NCBI GenBank assembly: GCA_030704615.1
Contig: CM060732.1
Span: forward strand, 68,925,053 to 68,989,052
Direction of reading: 5' to 3'
Length of the DNA: 64,000 nucleotides
From: Takakia lepidozioides
Lineage: Eukaryota > Streptophyta > Takakiopsida > Takakiales > Takakiaceae
Shown: one piece after another, positions 21,350-33,768 of the stretch
How positions within the stretch are numbered: position 1 is the first letter of the stretch
How the letters are laid out: every line of letters begins with the position of its first letter
Notes under the pieces: model-generated
Told to the model about the DNA's origin: nothing
Databases searched by the model: none
Seen by the model: the letters and a program-made list of their open reading frames with translations, nothing else
Translations under genes and position numbers: made by a program

Positions 21350-21640
21350 AGGCCCAAAGGGCCCAGGGGACACCAGAAGAATAAGATTAACTACACAGAA
21401 AGAAAGGAAGAAAGAAACTTTATAATGTCCATGGAAAGCTCAAAGAGTTTATGGGAAAAAGTAAACATGATACAAGGAAAGCAATACAGAGGTGAGACAG
21501 AGGTGTGCATCAAAGGGCCCAAAGGACACCAGAAGAACAAGAGTAACTCCAGTGTGGCTGATCATCAGAAGATGGGGAGCAACAGATATCAATCGATTCT
21601 GCTCATGGGGTCTGATCATCTAATAGGATAGGAATCAAAG
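21350..21640 (+). repeat. Repeat related to intron of B3 gene A
   Basis: GGAAAGCTCAAAGAG-TTATGGGA and neighbouring words at 21433-21480 match 8410-8460 in the first intron of B3 gene A. Inside this region GGGCCC-GGACACCAGAAGAA occurs twice, at about 21359 and 21517, a 159-base step. Confidence 0.5.
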
Positions 21641-21804
21641 TGAAATTGTATTCCAACACTGCAGATCTCCGGACGGATTTCCATATTGGGTGTACACATT
21701 GCCTACAGAGCGTAGGTCACTACCATGCTCATCTGGTCATCTTCACCCTTCCGTCCAAGTTTTCTTTTGTGATGGGGTGTGATGACTAGCACAGCTGAAG
21801 CAAT

Positions 21805-22461
21805 GTGACCAGAAATCCGCTTTCTCTACCTAGAAGAAATAACCCGTTGCACTTGTGTGCGTTGATCGGCACCGGCAATCAAAATATGAGCAAGGAAGTC
21901 AACCACAAGAGAAACAAACTCACCTCAAGAAACACCTATCCACCTTACTTAGGCTTTCACTGTCACAGAGATAAATGTGGACGAAACCGCGACCAAACCG
22001 CCATCCGGTTGATCGGCATGTGTAATCAAAATATGAGCAGAGCCTTCACCGTCACAAAGTCTGACAAGGATGAAACGTCCAAGAGAGCCCAATCTGCCAT
22101 TCTGGCGATGGTCATGTGCAATCAAATACCAGCACGAAATTCCAACACGATCAAAATAAAACCACCTGAAGAAACACCATGTGCAACGAAGAATAGCTAC
22201 GATGCTAGATTACAACCTCAAGAGCAAGGAATCTCAACACAAACGACCCAAATAAAACCAAGCCTCAAGAAACCCTGGTCCAGATCCTTCACTGTCAAAA
22301 AGATGGAAAGTCGACGAAAGTGTCATCCACGGGCCACCATTGTGTTGATCGGCAATGAACAAGGGATCTCAATGGAATTGAAACAACCCCACCTCACAAA
22401 ACACCCTGTCCAACGAAGAACAGCTCCTATTCTCAGAGATCCCAACCCTCAATCCATTTGA
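21805..22461 (+). repeat. Degenerate repeat of GTTGATCGGCA units
   Basis: GTTGATCGGCA or a close variant starts at about 21861, 22008, 22105 (changed) and 22345, each followed by an AATCAAAATATGAGCA-like or AACAAGGGATCTC word. The 218-residue open frame over this span has internal repetition and no recognisable domain. I regard it as an open repeat rather than a supported gene. Confidence 0.45.
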
Positions 22462-22803
22462 TAGTGGTGGACAATCGCTCTGTACGAAACCCGAAACTAA
22501 GACCGATCAGATTCACGGAACACATAGTGTAGATGGCCAGCTTCGTCACCCGATACACCTTTACACTCCCTTCTCTCCTGGACTGAAGTTGCATAGTCAA
22601 GCCCTCAGCACTGTCGTGAACCCTTCTCCCAAAAGTAAGTGCATGTGATTTCCGAAACTCACGGTTTAATCTGGCATCTCGTTAATTAGCTTGGTTTCAT
22701 TAGCAAGTGCTTTGCAGCTGCGGCTTTGTACGTTTGTATTGTACTCACACAAACAATAACAACTGAGGGGGGGCATACCCCATACTACTTGATATTGCGA
22801 ATC

Positions 22804-22866
22804 AAGGGGACTCAAGGGGACTTGCGAATGGGATTCAAGGGGATTCAAGGGGACTCAAGTCAAGGT
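22804..22866 (+). repeat. Short CAAGGGGA tandem repeat
   Basis: Words of the type TCAAGGGGA(C/T)T are repeated about five times in 60 bases. The flanks to about 23580 contain no gene that I can support. Confidence 0.7.
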
Positions 22867-23602
22867 CATCAAAACACGGAGAAAGAAGGTAGTTGGGAGG
22901 GAGGGCCATGAAAAACTTTTCATATCTCATACACTTGTATACAAAACACTAGAATGATCTAGAGTAGTTTGAATGACAAAAAAATTCTTAAATGATAATG
23001 TACACACTTTGATTGTGGCATGACTCTTTGCTAGTGATCCTGCTAGGAAGTGTGATTAGACCAACATTGTGGGACAATGCTTGGGTGCAGCCATAGCCAT
23101 GTACAACAAACATAGGTAATGTAAAGCAAAACTCCTCCTTGATAAGCTGGACATAACATACCTCATCACGCTATGACCACTTAACAAACATTTTTCTTTT
23201 TATTGTACAAAAGGGGATGGACGGTGGGCCTGCAAATCATGTTGAGAGGTGTCGTGGAAAAATTTAAACAACGACTAAGGACTACAAGGTTTATATCGAT
23301 ATGGTAGTATGCCCAAATAAGCCCCCCAAGTTTACATGGGCCCTGTCAATTAGAGGATGCTCTAGGATTTATAAAGGGGGGGATATATAGTAAGGCATAG
23401 AGGAATTTGAAGAAATAATTGTTCTATAAGAAGGTTAAAAAAAAAGACAATAGGTAGGTGATACATATTAAACGGCATATGGTTGATGGACGTCAACTTA
23501 GGGTATGGCAACCATGTGTGTCGATTATTCTAAAAACCTACATGCATGCACGGTGACTGGTGGTATGGAACAACGAAGAAATAGGTTGTAGGAAGAGCAC
23601 AC

Positions 23603-25600
23603 ATGAAGAATAAGAGAAGGTTTCCTATAAGTGAGATGGCGATCCTGAAGTCGATAGCGCGAAAGAGAGGAGTTGCGCATGAACAGAGGCGGAAACCTGT
23701 CAGATGCAAAACAGTAGAGAAATTACTGCTGCAAGGTAGCGTGACGATAGGTGTTGGGGGAGCAGATGTCACTGAAGATTACCTTACAAAGATGGACGAG
23801 TTTCTGTAAGAAGCTTGTGTGGCGGGACTGTGTGCGTTGGAAAAAAATGGTACGCTTCTACATCTACATCTGCAAATGGTTTGTCAAGTATATACGTCAA
23901 ATATTCAAATGTTGAACAGGCTCATAAAAACAAAATTGGGATGGGTAGATCCACAAACTGCGCCTCCCGGTCATCTCGTTCATTGCAAATTATTGAGAGA
24001 CAAGGTTTTCACACATTTTGTTGGCATGGTGGACTACTATCTCAAGGACATCGATGAACCACACTTTCGGTTTGTGTAAGGTGTTGTGGTTGCTGATTAG
24101 ATGCAAGAGGGCGTGGATGAATACGTAAAGTTCGGTGCTTTTGCCACCAAAAACCAAAAACTGGCTCTCTGGAGCCTACATAGATGTGGCACAAACACAA
24201 AATGCGTAGATAATTTTCGACTACTCTCCCTACAGTTCTTCTTCACATATTAAGATCTGGGCAGTTCTATAAAATACAAAACACCGGCAGGAGGGTAGGT
24301 GGTTCCATTCAAAAACAATGGCATGGATTATGAAAGATCCACCTCGATCTCGAAATCACCATCTGGTTTGGTTTTGGCTGCAGAGGATAGCAGCTTATGC
24401 AAAGGATGAAGGGGCTAACCTTGGGACTTTGCAATCTGCCCTAGGTTCAGCGATGAAATGTAATCCAGCTTTGAAGCTGTCAGAGCCCTATCCAGGGTCT
24501 TGCTTTGGGCATGCCATGTCTAAGGCATGCCACTACGCAACAAATGAGGAGAAGGTCAGTGGTGGTATGATTGAGGTGAGCTTGAAAGAGGCTTAGGAAG
24601 CCTTGAAAAAAAAACCATCACTTGGACAAAAAAAATGGTAAGGGCGGAGTGGGAGAAGGCCTATGTGGATGCAGGTCTGCCCAAAAGAAAACTTAGGACC
24701 TCTGTCAAGACAAGATTTGCTTCGAAAGTCATTATGTTCCAAGAACTTTGGCATATGCTATTGCCATCAATATCTGCTACACACGACAGTTTGTTGCCTT
24801 GCATACTAGGGTTCCCAGTAGGCGGACATGGGCCATAGCCAAAGCCGTGGAGGAAACTTTGACACATGTAGTGCACCAATGCATTTTGAACTAACAAAGG
24901 GGTTACTGGGTGCTCTCAGATGTCCTCAGCTGGCTTGGCTATCATGACAAAGATGAGGATGGAAGTAAGGGCAACTCATATGCAGTACTTGCGATGTAGA
25001 TCCTTTGAGCAGCAGACAGAGCTGCTTATGCTTGCATGGCCCTCCAAGTCAGAGAGGTTCTTCCCCCATTTCTTTTGTTTACCGAATATTTCATTGAGAA
25101 CAAGACACATAATTATATGTTACTAGCCTTAATGTTGGATCAACATTTCAAAGGCTTCCAGTGCATGGTTGATTACATTGGTAGGATGCCAACTCAACGT
25201 CTGATGCAAAAATATGATTCAGTTGTAATGCTGCCACTATTGACCACTGTGATTGACCACTTGAACCCTAAAGGTGGCATAGCTCCGCATCCACCCACTC
25301 TTGAGCTACTCTCACATGGATTGTTTGGTATGACTGCCTTCACTGAGGAGACGAGTGAAGGCTCATTGAAGGCTAAGCTTTATTTATTCTGACGCTTTCC
25401 CATTGACAATGTTGAGAAACTTGATCCAATGACATGGTGGTTTGAGCATGAGACAAAGTTCCTGGGAACCCTCACCAATAATAAATTATCGTTTCTTTCT
25501 TCTCTGGGAAGAGAAGAAGCTAACGGGCATTTGAGAACCCTGAAAGGCCCGTCTTCCACAAATTCCATTGGAAACCCAACATCTATGGGGGTAAATTAAA
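23603..25600 (+). pseudogene. Decayed hAT-like transposase
   Basis: The clearest part is 24635-25560. It has a KLRTSVKTRFASKV block (hAT transposases have a conserved T-R-[WF]-x-S region), then LALMLDQHFKGFQ, and near the end KLDPMTWWFEHE, like the W-W block of the hAT dimerisation domain. Stops and frame changes occur near 24595, 24840, 24900 and 25392. Upstream frames from 23603 may hold the N-terminal half but show no clear zinc finger. A hAT transposase cuts and pastes its own element; this copy cannot. No terminal inverted repeats were identified. Confidence 0.55.
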
Positions 25601-26055
25601 CCAGTGGCAAAAATAAACAATGGAAGAGTCAGAAGTATGAGAATTCATCGATGGGGGAGGTGGGAGGGAGAAATCGACAGGGGCCAAGAAGACTCAAGGA
25701 GTTCTAATCTCATGAACAAGCACCACCATAAGCCCATCACTATTCGATTTCTCCATTATTGGTGGCAAACACATCAATAGTGCCAATGTTGTGCATGCAG
25801 CTTTGAAACCACGCCACAACGGAATAGTCATATTCATAATATCCAAAGACTCCTAAACATCAAATCCTCACAGATGTCATGATTTAGATGAACTGGTGTG
25901 GTTGAGGGAGAAAAAAAAGAGTGCATGTTTGACCACCAAATTCAAGTATCGAGGTTAATTTTCCCATACACAGCCCTCCACAATCTAATTATATGGCACC
26001 TAAAGGAATGCCTCCCCCAAAAATCAGACCAAAATTCCAGAAATTGAGATAGATC
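25601..26055. other. No gene seen
   Basis: Short frames only; likely the 3' flank of the hAT relic. Confidence 0.5.
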
Positions 26056-26059
26056 ACTT

Positions 26060-26345
26060 TGTATGTGAAGCCAAGCATTAGATGGGGCCCTAGAGTTGAA
26101 TGCGAGGGAGCCGGTTCAGCCAGCGTGGACCCCCCACCACCCCACGCCCACCCCCGCCTCCATCGCCCACGCACCGCTCGGCTGCTGCCGCGCAGCACGC
26201 CCTCCCGTCATGTCCCGCTGCCAGGACATGAGACGTGCCCTCTCCCGCATCCCGCATCCCTCCTCCCATCCTGCCCTCATGCATGGCATTGCCCTCCATC
26301 CCACATACATGCCTTCATGCTCCCCATGCATGCCATTGGAGAATA
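26060..26345 (-). repeat. GC-rich dispersed repeat, inverted relative to 33375-33625
   Basis: About 270 bases, including GAGCCGGTTCAGCCAGCGTGG, CATCGCCCACGCACCG and CATGTCCCGCTGCCAGGACATG, recur in opposite orientation at 33375-33625. The local GC content is well above the surroundings. The last word is itself a seven-base-arm palindrome. Long open frames in several phases are a by-product of composition. Confidence 0.8.
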
Positions 26346-26399
26346 CACGTACCAGCTCTCGCTTTCGTTGCTATTGTTGGCGTTGGCGTACCACGTCCT

Positions 26400-27348
26400 G
26401 TCATGCACGTCGATTTTGTGGAGAGCAGTGGGCAATCCTGCTACGATGCAGGTTGTGGTCGCTGTGTTCAGAGGTTGCAACGTTTGCGCTCCAAACATTT
26501 CTTGCGTGCAGGTCCTTATTATCGCTCCAAAAACGATCGATTTTGTCCGTTTGTCTTCTCCGGATTTTCATTCTGCTCTTCCTCGAGGTTATACTTTGCG
26601 GGTGAGTGAGTTCTGCAATGAGCATCCGAAACCCAATCGTTCTTTGTTGGTTCTTTCACATATATTGAATGCATAGGTTCACAAATATGCATATTGTGAC
26701 TCAGGTCTCATTTTCTCACTATAGTAGTTAGCAAAGTACAAAAATGGGTCTGTTTTGCTTACTTTGCTGATACTTTCGGGACCTGGGGAGACTGGTAAGG
26801 CATATATCTGCTGACTTTGCAATTTTGATGTTGTGCTACAAGAATTGAAGGTGACCTCGGGCATCACTTTCCATAATCAATGGCTCACTCCAGGGACGTG
26901 CTCATATGTTCTATCGTTTTGTTTTCCTTCCAGAACAACTACTCTGGTCCATGATCACTCTCCATATTGACATATTTCATATTATCTGTAGTCCATTCAT
27001 GATGTTTTGGGGTTTAAGGTTTATGATAAATGACATGCACACCATTGTCAGAGGTTTAGGGTTGGGTTCAGTTGCAGCTATGCATGCAATTACAGCTCGC
27101 ATCATTTATACCTTGCTGAGGATTTATGCTAGGCATTGGTTGTGTAGGTTTTCACGCTGCTACAAGTGCTGGCAGACGCAGCAATCACGATGAAGGAGAG
27201 CAAAAATGATAGAGAACCGGAGGGAATACCGCGAGACATATGATATTGATGAATATGAGTCCCTCATATGTGAGGCCCACACGAGGGCAAGGGTCCATGA
27301 ACTTGGTGCGTCAAAGCTGAAAAACTCTGTTAAACGCTGTTATGGAAG
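26400..27348. other. No supported gene; some exon-like frames
   Basis: Several open frames of 60-200 codons overlap in different phases, but none has a domain that I recognise. A donor-like GGTGAGTGAG at 26600 follows an open stretch. Confidence 0.35.
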
Positions 27349-27709
27349 ATGATTCAAACATGTGAAGCTGAAAAACTGGCTGCAATTTTTAAAAAGCTGC
27401 CAGAAGGTAATAGCCACTTACTTCAGCTTCCTGTGAATCATTGGCAAAAGAAAGACAACCCCAGAGACAACAAATGATCTGTTCATACAAACTATGTGCA
27501 CTCCCATTCTTAATTAAATGTACAATTGATTTGTGTCTCCATATGCACCATTTCCATAATGTGTTCCTCTGAACTCCATCTCATTGATTAGGCTATGGTC
27601 ATCCACTGTCTCTTACAATCCTCCAAAGGTGTATGCTCTCTGGCAGCCAGCCCATGGAGGTCATTGCAAGAAAATTTGGTGATGATATTGATGATGTAAT
27701 CCCAGGTCG
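27349..27709 (+). CDS. Unassigned two-exon coding fragment
   Basis: ATG at 27349 opens MIQTCEAEKLAAIFKKLPE and reaches a donor (GAAG/GTAATAG) at about 27406. An acceptor at about 27592 (GATTAG/GCTATGG) continues in phase with YGHPLSLTILQRCMLSG, an acidic GDDIDDVIP end, and a donor-like CCAG/GTCGAG at 27707. The two pieces read like conserved protein, but I do not recognise the family and could not extend it in either direction. It may be a gene fragment. Confidence 0.3.
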
Positions 27710-28084
27710 AGCCCCATGGTCACCAGGGACCGAGGGACTAGTAAGCCTTACAGACCAACGCAGATAACTGATTTATGTATCACAACAATTTCCCTGCCAA
27801 CTACTATAAATCCATGTTATAGATACCAACTCATTTTGAACTCTTTGAGCCATCGTTGGTGGCATTTGGAACCAACAGTGATAGTGCATGGTGACTTGCC
27901 TCATGCCCAGAACGTGAGTGGCAACAAGAGGTCGAAGCACGATCTTTTTCATCAAGCCAATGCTTGGACCCTTCAACCCCAGTAACAAACCAGCCCAAGG
28001 TAGGGCCAGATGGTTTCAGTCACATGTATGTTGGTTGTAGGTTTGGTACTCATTTGGGGTTCCAAAATGGGATGAGATTTATCT

Positions 28085-28850
28085 ATAGGGGAGCTTCCTC
28101 AAGCTGCTTGAAGACATCGGCTGTTGGCATGGTGGTCATCCATGACCCATTCCCACCAATGTTTGCTAGTGCATTCTCTCTAGAATCTGGCCACATATTC
28201 CCCTCGTTTCCTGCAACAATCTCATGTGAGACATGAAGTCGTGAATTCTGCATAGGAATTTCATGGAGGGGATCTCGGCCTGGTGAGAGTTGTGACGTTT
28301 GCTGCTTGGATGTCCCCAATGCTCTTCTTCTGTTTGTGGGTCATCACCCCTTCTGTGCTTCTCCAGCTGCAATGAAAGTGTCTGAGACTTCAAAAGGGGA
28401 TATCTACATAGTGCACACGAATACTTTTCTTGGCCTCTCTGTTCAATAAATTTTTGTCCAACAACATTTCCACAGCTAATCCAGCATCCATTGCCTCACC
28501 CACAAACCATAGTCTTTGGTACGATGGAACATCCTGTGATATGCAACAGCAAAAACAAGCAAGGTGGATTTTGAAGAGAGAAATGAATTTACAGAGTACT
28601 TGAGCTCTCATATACATATACTCATCCCCAGTTATTGAACATGCTTGACAACAGTGTGGTGCAGAGCTTCCAAGTGATAGGGGACAAGATTCAGGCTGTC
28701 TAATTCCATGGCTATGAAGAGAACATAACCTTGGGTTTTGACTACTTCATTCTTACTGCAAATAGTACGTTGCCCATGTATTGGGTATATCAAAACTAAT
28801 TCCGGGCTGGGCATTGCTCTACATGACACTTATCATTTCCAGCAAGTTCT
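28085..28850 (-). CDS. Unassigned minus-strand exon-like segments
   Basis: Three minus-strand stretches look coding and have plausible acceptors. The first is about 28828-28635 (SPELVLIYPIHG, FIAMELDSLNLVPYHLEALHH). The second is about 28533-28390 (VPSYQRLWFVGEAMDAGLAVEMLLDKNLL, split by my reading only). The third is about 28320-28085 (SHEIVAGNEGNMWPDSREN). I could not join them into one frame with confidence, and I do not recognise the protein. They may be a decayed gene. Confidence 0.25.
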
Positions 28851-29610
28851 TTCAATGAACCTATAAAACAAACATCAAACGCAACATGGGATGCAAAAAA
28901 CAATATTTCAATTCTATCAGACAACTCATCTTGGAAATGAAGAGCATAGTCTGCACACGACATTTATAAGTCAACATGAGTGTACAGGCACTATATGCAC
29001 ATATGCACTCATACTTTCTGTATGTGTTTTCATTCATAGTCTGATAACTTCTAATCTTCATTCATTCCCAATATACATGATGTACGGTTCATTCATCCCA
29101 AAGTTATAGTGGCTCTCCAACTTGCATGTAAAAGCAATCATGCATGCATCCATTCCATGATTTTATCAGATGACAATCGCAGGCCCTAGAGCAGCAGTCC
29201 ATGAGACTGTTGCATGCCAGTCGAAGCCATGAGCGGCCCCATGTATATTGTTCTTAGGCATCTTCACATCCTTATGAGGATGGAATTCCATAAGTGGCTC
29301 TCTCAGGTAGTGACAAAGACATAGTACACATATCATGAACACAAGCATAATATCTCAGTGGAAGCGAGGAAAACCAGACATGCTACCTTTTGGTCAAATA
29401 ATTCACTTGAAAACCTTTTAAGGGTGCATGAATCCGCCAAAAAAATAGATTTAATGTGCCAGTTGACCCAGTGCAGCAAGTTAGAGTTGAGTCCATTACC
29501 ATCTCTCCCTCCCACATTGAACAATGGGGGTTGACAATCGTACACCCATCTACTCTAAGGATGGGTATCTAAAACAACTCTGCCCTTGAAACAAATGTGT
29601 GTACCCTATG
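28851..29610. other. No gene seen
   Basis: AT-rich sequence with short frames only. Confidence 0.5.
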
Positions 29611-29645
29611 ATTGACCTCAATCCAGCTTTTCCCCGGCTTCTTTC

Positions 29646-31216
29646 TCACACCACTTTCCTCCATTGCTTTTCTCTTTGTGCCATACTGTCAAACACTAGA
29701 CATGCATCCTTCATACTCCCACATTTGGCATACATATTAACCAGGGCAGTCTCTAGAATGGAATCTAGCCCAATTCCAGCTTTCATGATGTCAGCATGCA
29801 CCTCTTTGCCTTTTTCCAGGTCTCCCAGATTGGCACAGACATTGAGAATGCAAGTGAATGTGACCCTACCAGGCATCACCCCTTCCCATATCATTTGCTC
29901 ATAGATCTCAAATGCCTCCCTACCATATCCATATTGAGCATATCAAATGCCTCCCTACCATATTGAGCATATCCTGCTATCATTGCACTCCCTGACACCA
30001 CATTTCGCTGAGCCATATTGTTAAATACTTGGCGTGCATCAATCATACTCCCACATTTGGCATACATGTCAACAAGGGCGCTCTCCCGAATAATATCTGG
30101 AAGAATTCTGGCCTTATCAATACCAACATGAACCTCTTTGCCCTTTTCCAAGGCTGCCAGACTGGCACATGCATTGAGAGCACAAATGTATGTAACTCTG
30201 TCAGTCTTCACCCCTTCCTATCTCATTTGCTCATACATTTCCAAAGCAGCCTTACCAGACCCATGCTGGGCATATCCGAGACCATGGCATTCCATGAGAC
30301 CACATCTCTTTGAGCCACTTTGTCAAACACTTTCCGTGCAGTCTTCAAGCTCCCACATTTGGCATACATGTTCGCCAAGGCAGTCTCCAAAATGATATCT
30401 GGTGCAATCCCAGCTTTGATGATGTCAGCATGGACCATTTTCTTCTTTTCCAGGGTTGTTAGGCTGGCACATGCATTGAGAATGCAAATAAATGTGACCC
30501 TATCCGCATCACCCCTTCCTGTATCATTTCCTCATAGATCTCCAAAGCCTCTCTACTACACCCATGCTGAGCATACCCTGCGATCATTGCATTCCATGAG
30601 ACTACATTTCGTTGAACCATATTATTGAACACTTGCAGAATAAAATCTGGCACAATCTGAGCTTTGAGGATGTGAGCATGGACCTCTTTGGCCTTATCCA
30701 GGGCTGTTAGGTTGGCACATGTGCAACACAAATGAATGTGACCTTGTCTGGCATCACCCCTTCCCCTTGCATTTGCTCAAAGATCTCAAAAGCCTCCTTA
30801 CTGCACCTGTGCTTGGCATATCCTGCTATCATTATATTCCAAGTAAACATATCTCGTTCAGCCATTTTGTCAAATACCTGGCGTGCATCCTTCATGCTCC
30901 CGCACTTTGCATACATGTTGACAAGGGTGTTTAGCAGAAAGATGTTTGGCTGGAAGCCACTTCGGACAATGTTGGCATGCACCTACTTTCTCTTTGTTAG
31001 ACCTTTCATCTTGATGCACTCCTGCAAGAGACTCATGTAAGCATTGGACTCTGCCAAAATGCCTTGTTGGCTCAAAATGTGCAATGCCTTGTTCAGTTGT
31101 CCGGCCTTACATACTGTCCTCACATCCCCACTCATGCCAGAAAAGTTCGTGTTGCCCCAATCTCCTGGTCTGCTTTCAAAAGAAGTGGTCACAGTGGATG
31201 GGCTCGATTCAAACAA
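29646..31216 (-). pseudogene. PPR protein pseudogene (PLS type), copy 1
   Basis: The minus strand encodes many L-, S- and P-type pentatricopeptide motifs. Typical words are NMYAKCGSMKDARQVFDKM, VVSWNAMIAGYAQHG and KEVHAHI. The N-terminal lead QLNKALHILSQQGI is also typical. PPR proteins of this type bind organellar RNA, often for C-to-U editing. The frame is broken at about 30983, 30731, 30459, 30223 and 29891, one motif set is deleted (ILQVFNNM), and a 35-base duplication at 29908-29977 causes one shift. No E or DYW domain is seen. It is non-functional as read. Confidence 0.8.
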
Positions 31217-31984
31217 TTGTGCATGATTCGATCTTGCGATCCTGTATCACTCGAACATCCAGACCTTACTTTATACTGAAACTCATCCTAAGCTCCTACA
31301 ATACTTATTCTCAAATATAGTAGCAATTCTATCTCCTTGAGTAGGAACTAGCAAGTTGCAACCCTTAAATGATCTTGAAAATAATACCCATTGTATTCAC
31401 GGCCTGGACTCCCAATGCGTTCACTGATATTAGAACCATCACCAGATTGTGCCCGCCGTTGTGTTATAGCATGTCGGTCTGCTTTCACCAAGGGAGAGTT
31501 CGACCAACCCTCAATCCACAGAGCCTCATTTCTGCGCGCTTATAACTGAAGATTGGTGACCTTGAAATTTTATGTGCAAACCAGCAATGGAGTAGCTAAG
31601 CAGCAATAGCTTCAACCACGGAAGGCTACACCACCCACAAGCACCTTTTATATAAAAGCGGACAACCGTGATGCCCTGCAAAAAGGAAGAAGAACCTACT
31701 GATAGCAATGGTAAGCTGCTTATTCACTACGTTCACTACGCACAGCGAATCGTTACTACTCTAAGCCATTGAAGACAAGATGCCATATATTCACCATGCA
31801 GCTCTTGTCACAACCATATGAAGATAGCCTCACCTTATCAAGCCTGTGCCCCTAATGTGAAGATACGAGAACTCCTGCAAGGCTCGTTCTATGCCTATTG
31901 GTCAGCTTGCATAGAAACTCCTCTAAATCATAAGTGGAAACTCCTACTATCCGATGTTGTTGGGACACGTTTTCCATAGAATTA

Positions 31985-31986
<2 letters not shown>
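31217..31986. other. No gene seen
   Basis: Short frames only; upstream flank of the PPR pseudogene. Confidence 0.5.

Positions 31987-32027
<41 letters not shown>
31987..32027. repeat. (CT)n microsatellite
   Basis: About 20 uninterrupted CT units lie between the two PPR pseudogenes. Confidence 0.95.
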
Positions 32028-32030
<3 letters not shown>

Positions 32031-32291
32031 TTGCACAGCGCTAGACCAAACGAAGTAGATAACATGATGTGTACACCAGTCGTTACATCGACACCATGTT
32101 TAGGGAATGATCCAGGGCTTGATGGATCCATCCCTTGACTATGATCTGGTGACCCACCTACATACATATACATGCATGCCTATCACCGCATCAATCTTAT
32201 ATCTAGTGGCCAGTAGTGGGAATTTTTACTTCTCTTTCTTTGTCGATAATCTCGTGGAGATTCTTGTGGGCGTTTTGAAGTTTCCATCATA

Positions 32292-32942
32292 TCACATCTT
32301 GCCTGGGCATTTTGTCAAACACTTGGCTTGCACCCACCACATCCCCACACTTGTAGTACATGCTGACAAGGGCAGTGCCCATAAGGAGATCTGACTCTTG
32401 AATCCAGCCTTGATGATGCTCGCATGGAGATGCTTGCCCTGTTCCACAGCTGCTGGGCTGCCACATGCTTTGAGGATACTCATAAAGGTGACCTTGTTGG
32501 GCTTCACGCGTGTTTGTTGCATTCGTTGAAAGTATTCAATTGCCTCTCCGCTATGCCCTTCCTCAGCTAGTCCTGCAATCATCGCAGTCCATGAAATCAC
32601 ATTTTGTGTATGCGTACTGTCAAAAACTTTGGTGCGCATTCACTATACTCCTGCATTTGCAATACATGTTGACAAGAGCGCCATTGCTTACTTGGAGATC
32701 TGACTCAAATCCAGCTATCTTGATTTTGGCATGGACCCGTTTGCCTTGTTCCATAGCCGCGGGGCTGGCACATGCATTGATGATGCTCATGAAGGTGACA
32801 TTGTTGGGCTTCAAGCCTTCTTGTTGCATACTTCGGAAGTAACGAAAAGCCTTTGCCCGTGCCGAGCTAATCCTGCAATCATGGCATTCCAAGAGATCAC
32901 ATCTTGCTTATGGATTTTTTCAACAAACTCCTTCTGAGTTTG
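32292..32942 (-). pseudogene. PPR protein pseudogene, copy 2
   Basis: The motifs here are VISWTAMIAGLAEEGHSGEA, KPNKVTFMSILKAC, EQGKHLHASIIKAGF, ALVNMYCKCRS and VISWNAMIAGLA. The frame changes at about 32639, and the C-terminal end near 32300 is also out of frame. The motif wording differs from copy 1, so this is a separate PPR relic rather than its continuation. Confidence 0.75.
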
Positions 32943-33374
32943 CACATATCTTCTTTCCCTGCCCTATCCTCACACAAACCTCCTACTCTTTTGTTCTGCT
33001 GGCAGATTGTGGGCATGTATAGCTGCAATGGAAATTCGTGCATCAAACAACAAATTGTACCCTATGCAAACACAAACTTCTTCAGGTGGACCAGACATCC
33101 ACACAATTGCAACTTATAATGGTATGCAACATATGTGGGCAAGGTACAAACACAATTCAATATGGAAGGTGAACGCACAGTGCCGAGGTGTGGACGCGTT
33201 TGGAAGGCATGGATAGAACTGCTGTACGAGGAAATGCACGATGAGGGTAGCAAAATCCTGGATTTGGGTGGCAGTGTATGTGACGACGTGGCATATATCC
33301 CAACATCCATCCTTTTTTCAGATTTGCCATTTGAAATTTGAATAGATGTCATAATGATTTTTGAAAGAGGGCAT
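32943..33374. other. No gene seen
   Basis: Short frames only. Confidence 0.5.
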
Positions 33375-33625
33375 GATGTATGCTTGGGATACCATGTAGC
33401 ATGGGGAGGATGAAGGCATGCATGGGGGATGGAGGGCGATGCCACGCATGAGGGCAGGAGGTCTCATGTCCTGGCAGCGGGACATGAGGCACGGGAGGGC
33501 GTGCCGCGCGGTGCGTGGGCGATGGAGGCAGGGGTGGGCGTGGGGGTGGTGGTCCACGCTGGCTGAACCGGCTCCTGCGCATTCAATTCCGGTGCCCATG
33601 TAATGCTTGGCGTATGTGAATACAC
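33375..33625 (+). repeat. GC-rich dispersed repeat, second copy
   Basis: This is the reverse-oriented partner of 26060-26345, ending in TAATGCTTGGCGTATGTGAA. It abuts the 5'-truncated SINE copy 3 with no intervening sequence. Confidence 0.8.
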
Positions 33626-33629
33626 CCTT

Positions 33630-33768
33630 GAGGTAATCCCGGGTTCAATCCTTTCAATATGTGCCTTCAAACCGTCCATTGGCCCCTCGATGGGCTGTGT
33701 GTTGAGCAGTAGGCTTTGTAAATTTACTAGACGTTAAAGAAACTTTATCTTTATCTTTATCTTTCTAA
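33630..33768 (+). mobile_element. tRNA-derived SINE, copy 3 (5'-truncated)
   Basis: It starts just before the B box (GGGTTCAATCC at about 33641) and keeps the body words TTGGCCCCTCGATGGGC and GTGTGTTGAGCAGTAGGC. It ends in CTTTATCTTTAT repeats. The A-box half is missing and replaced by the GC-rich repeat. Confidence 0.8.

Noticed and set aside
21805-22461. A 218-residue plus-strand frame as a gene
   Set aside because: Internal GTTGATCGGCA repetition, no known domain and no splice context; listed as a repeat.
26059-26676. A 205-residue plus-strand frame with overlapping frames in other phases
   Set aside because: It lies mostly in a GC-rich dispersed repeat that is also open in other phases and in the opposite copy at 33.4 kb.
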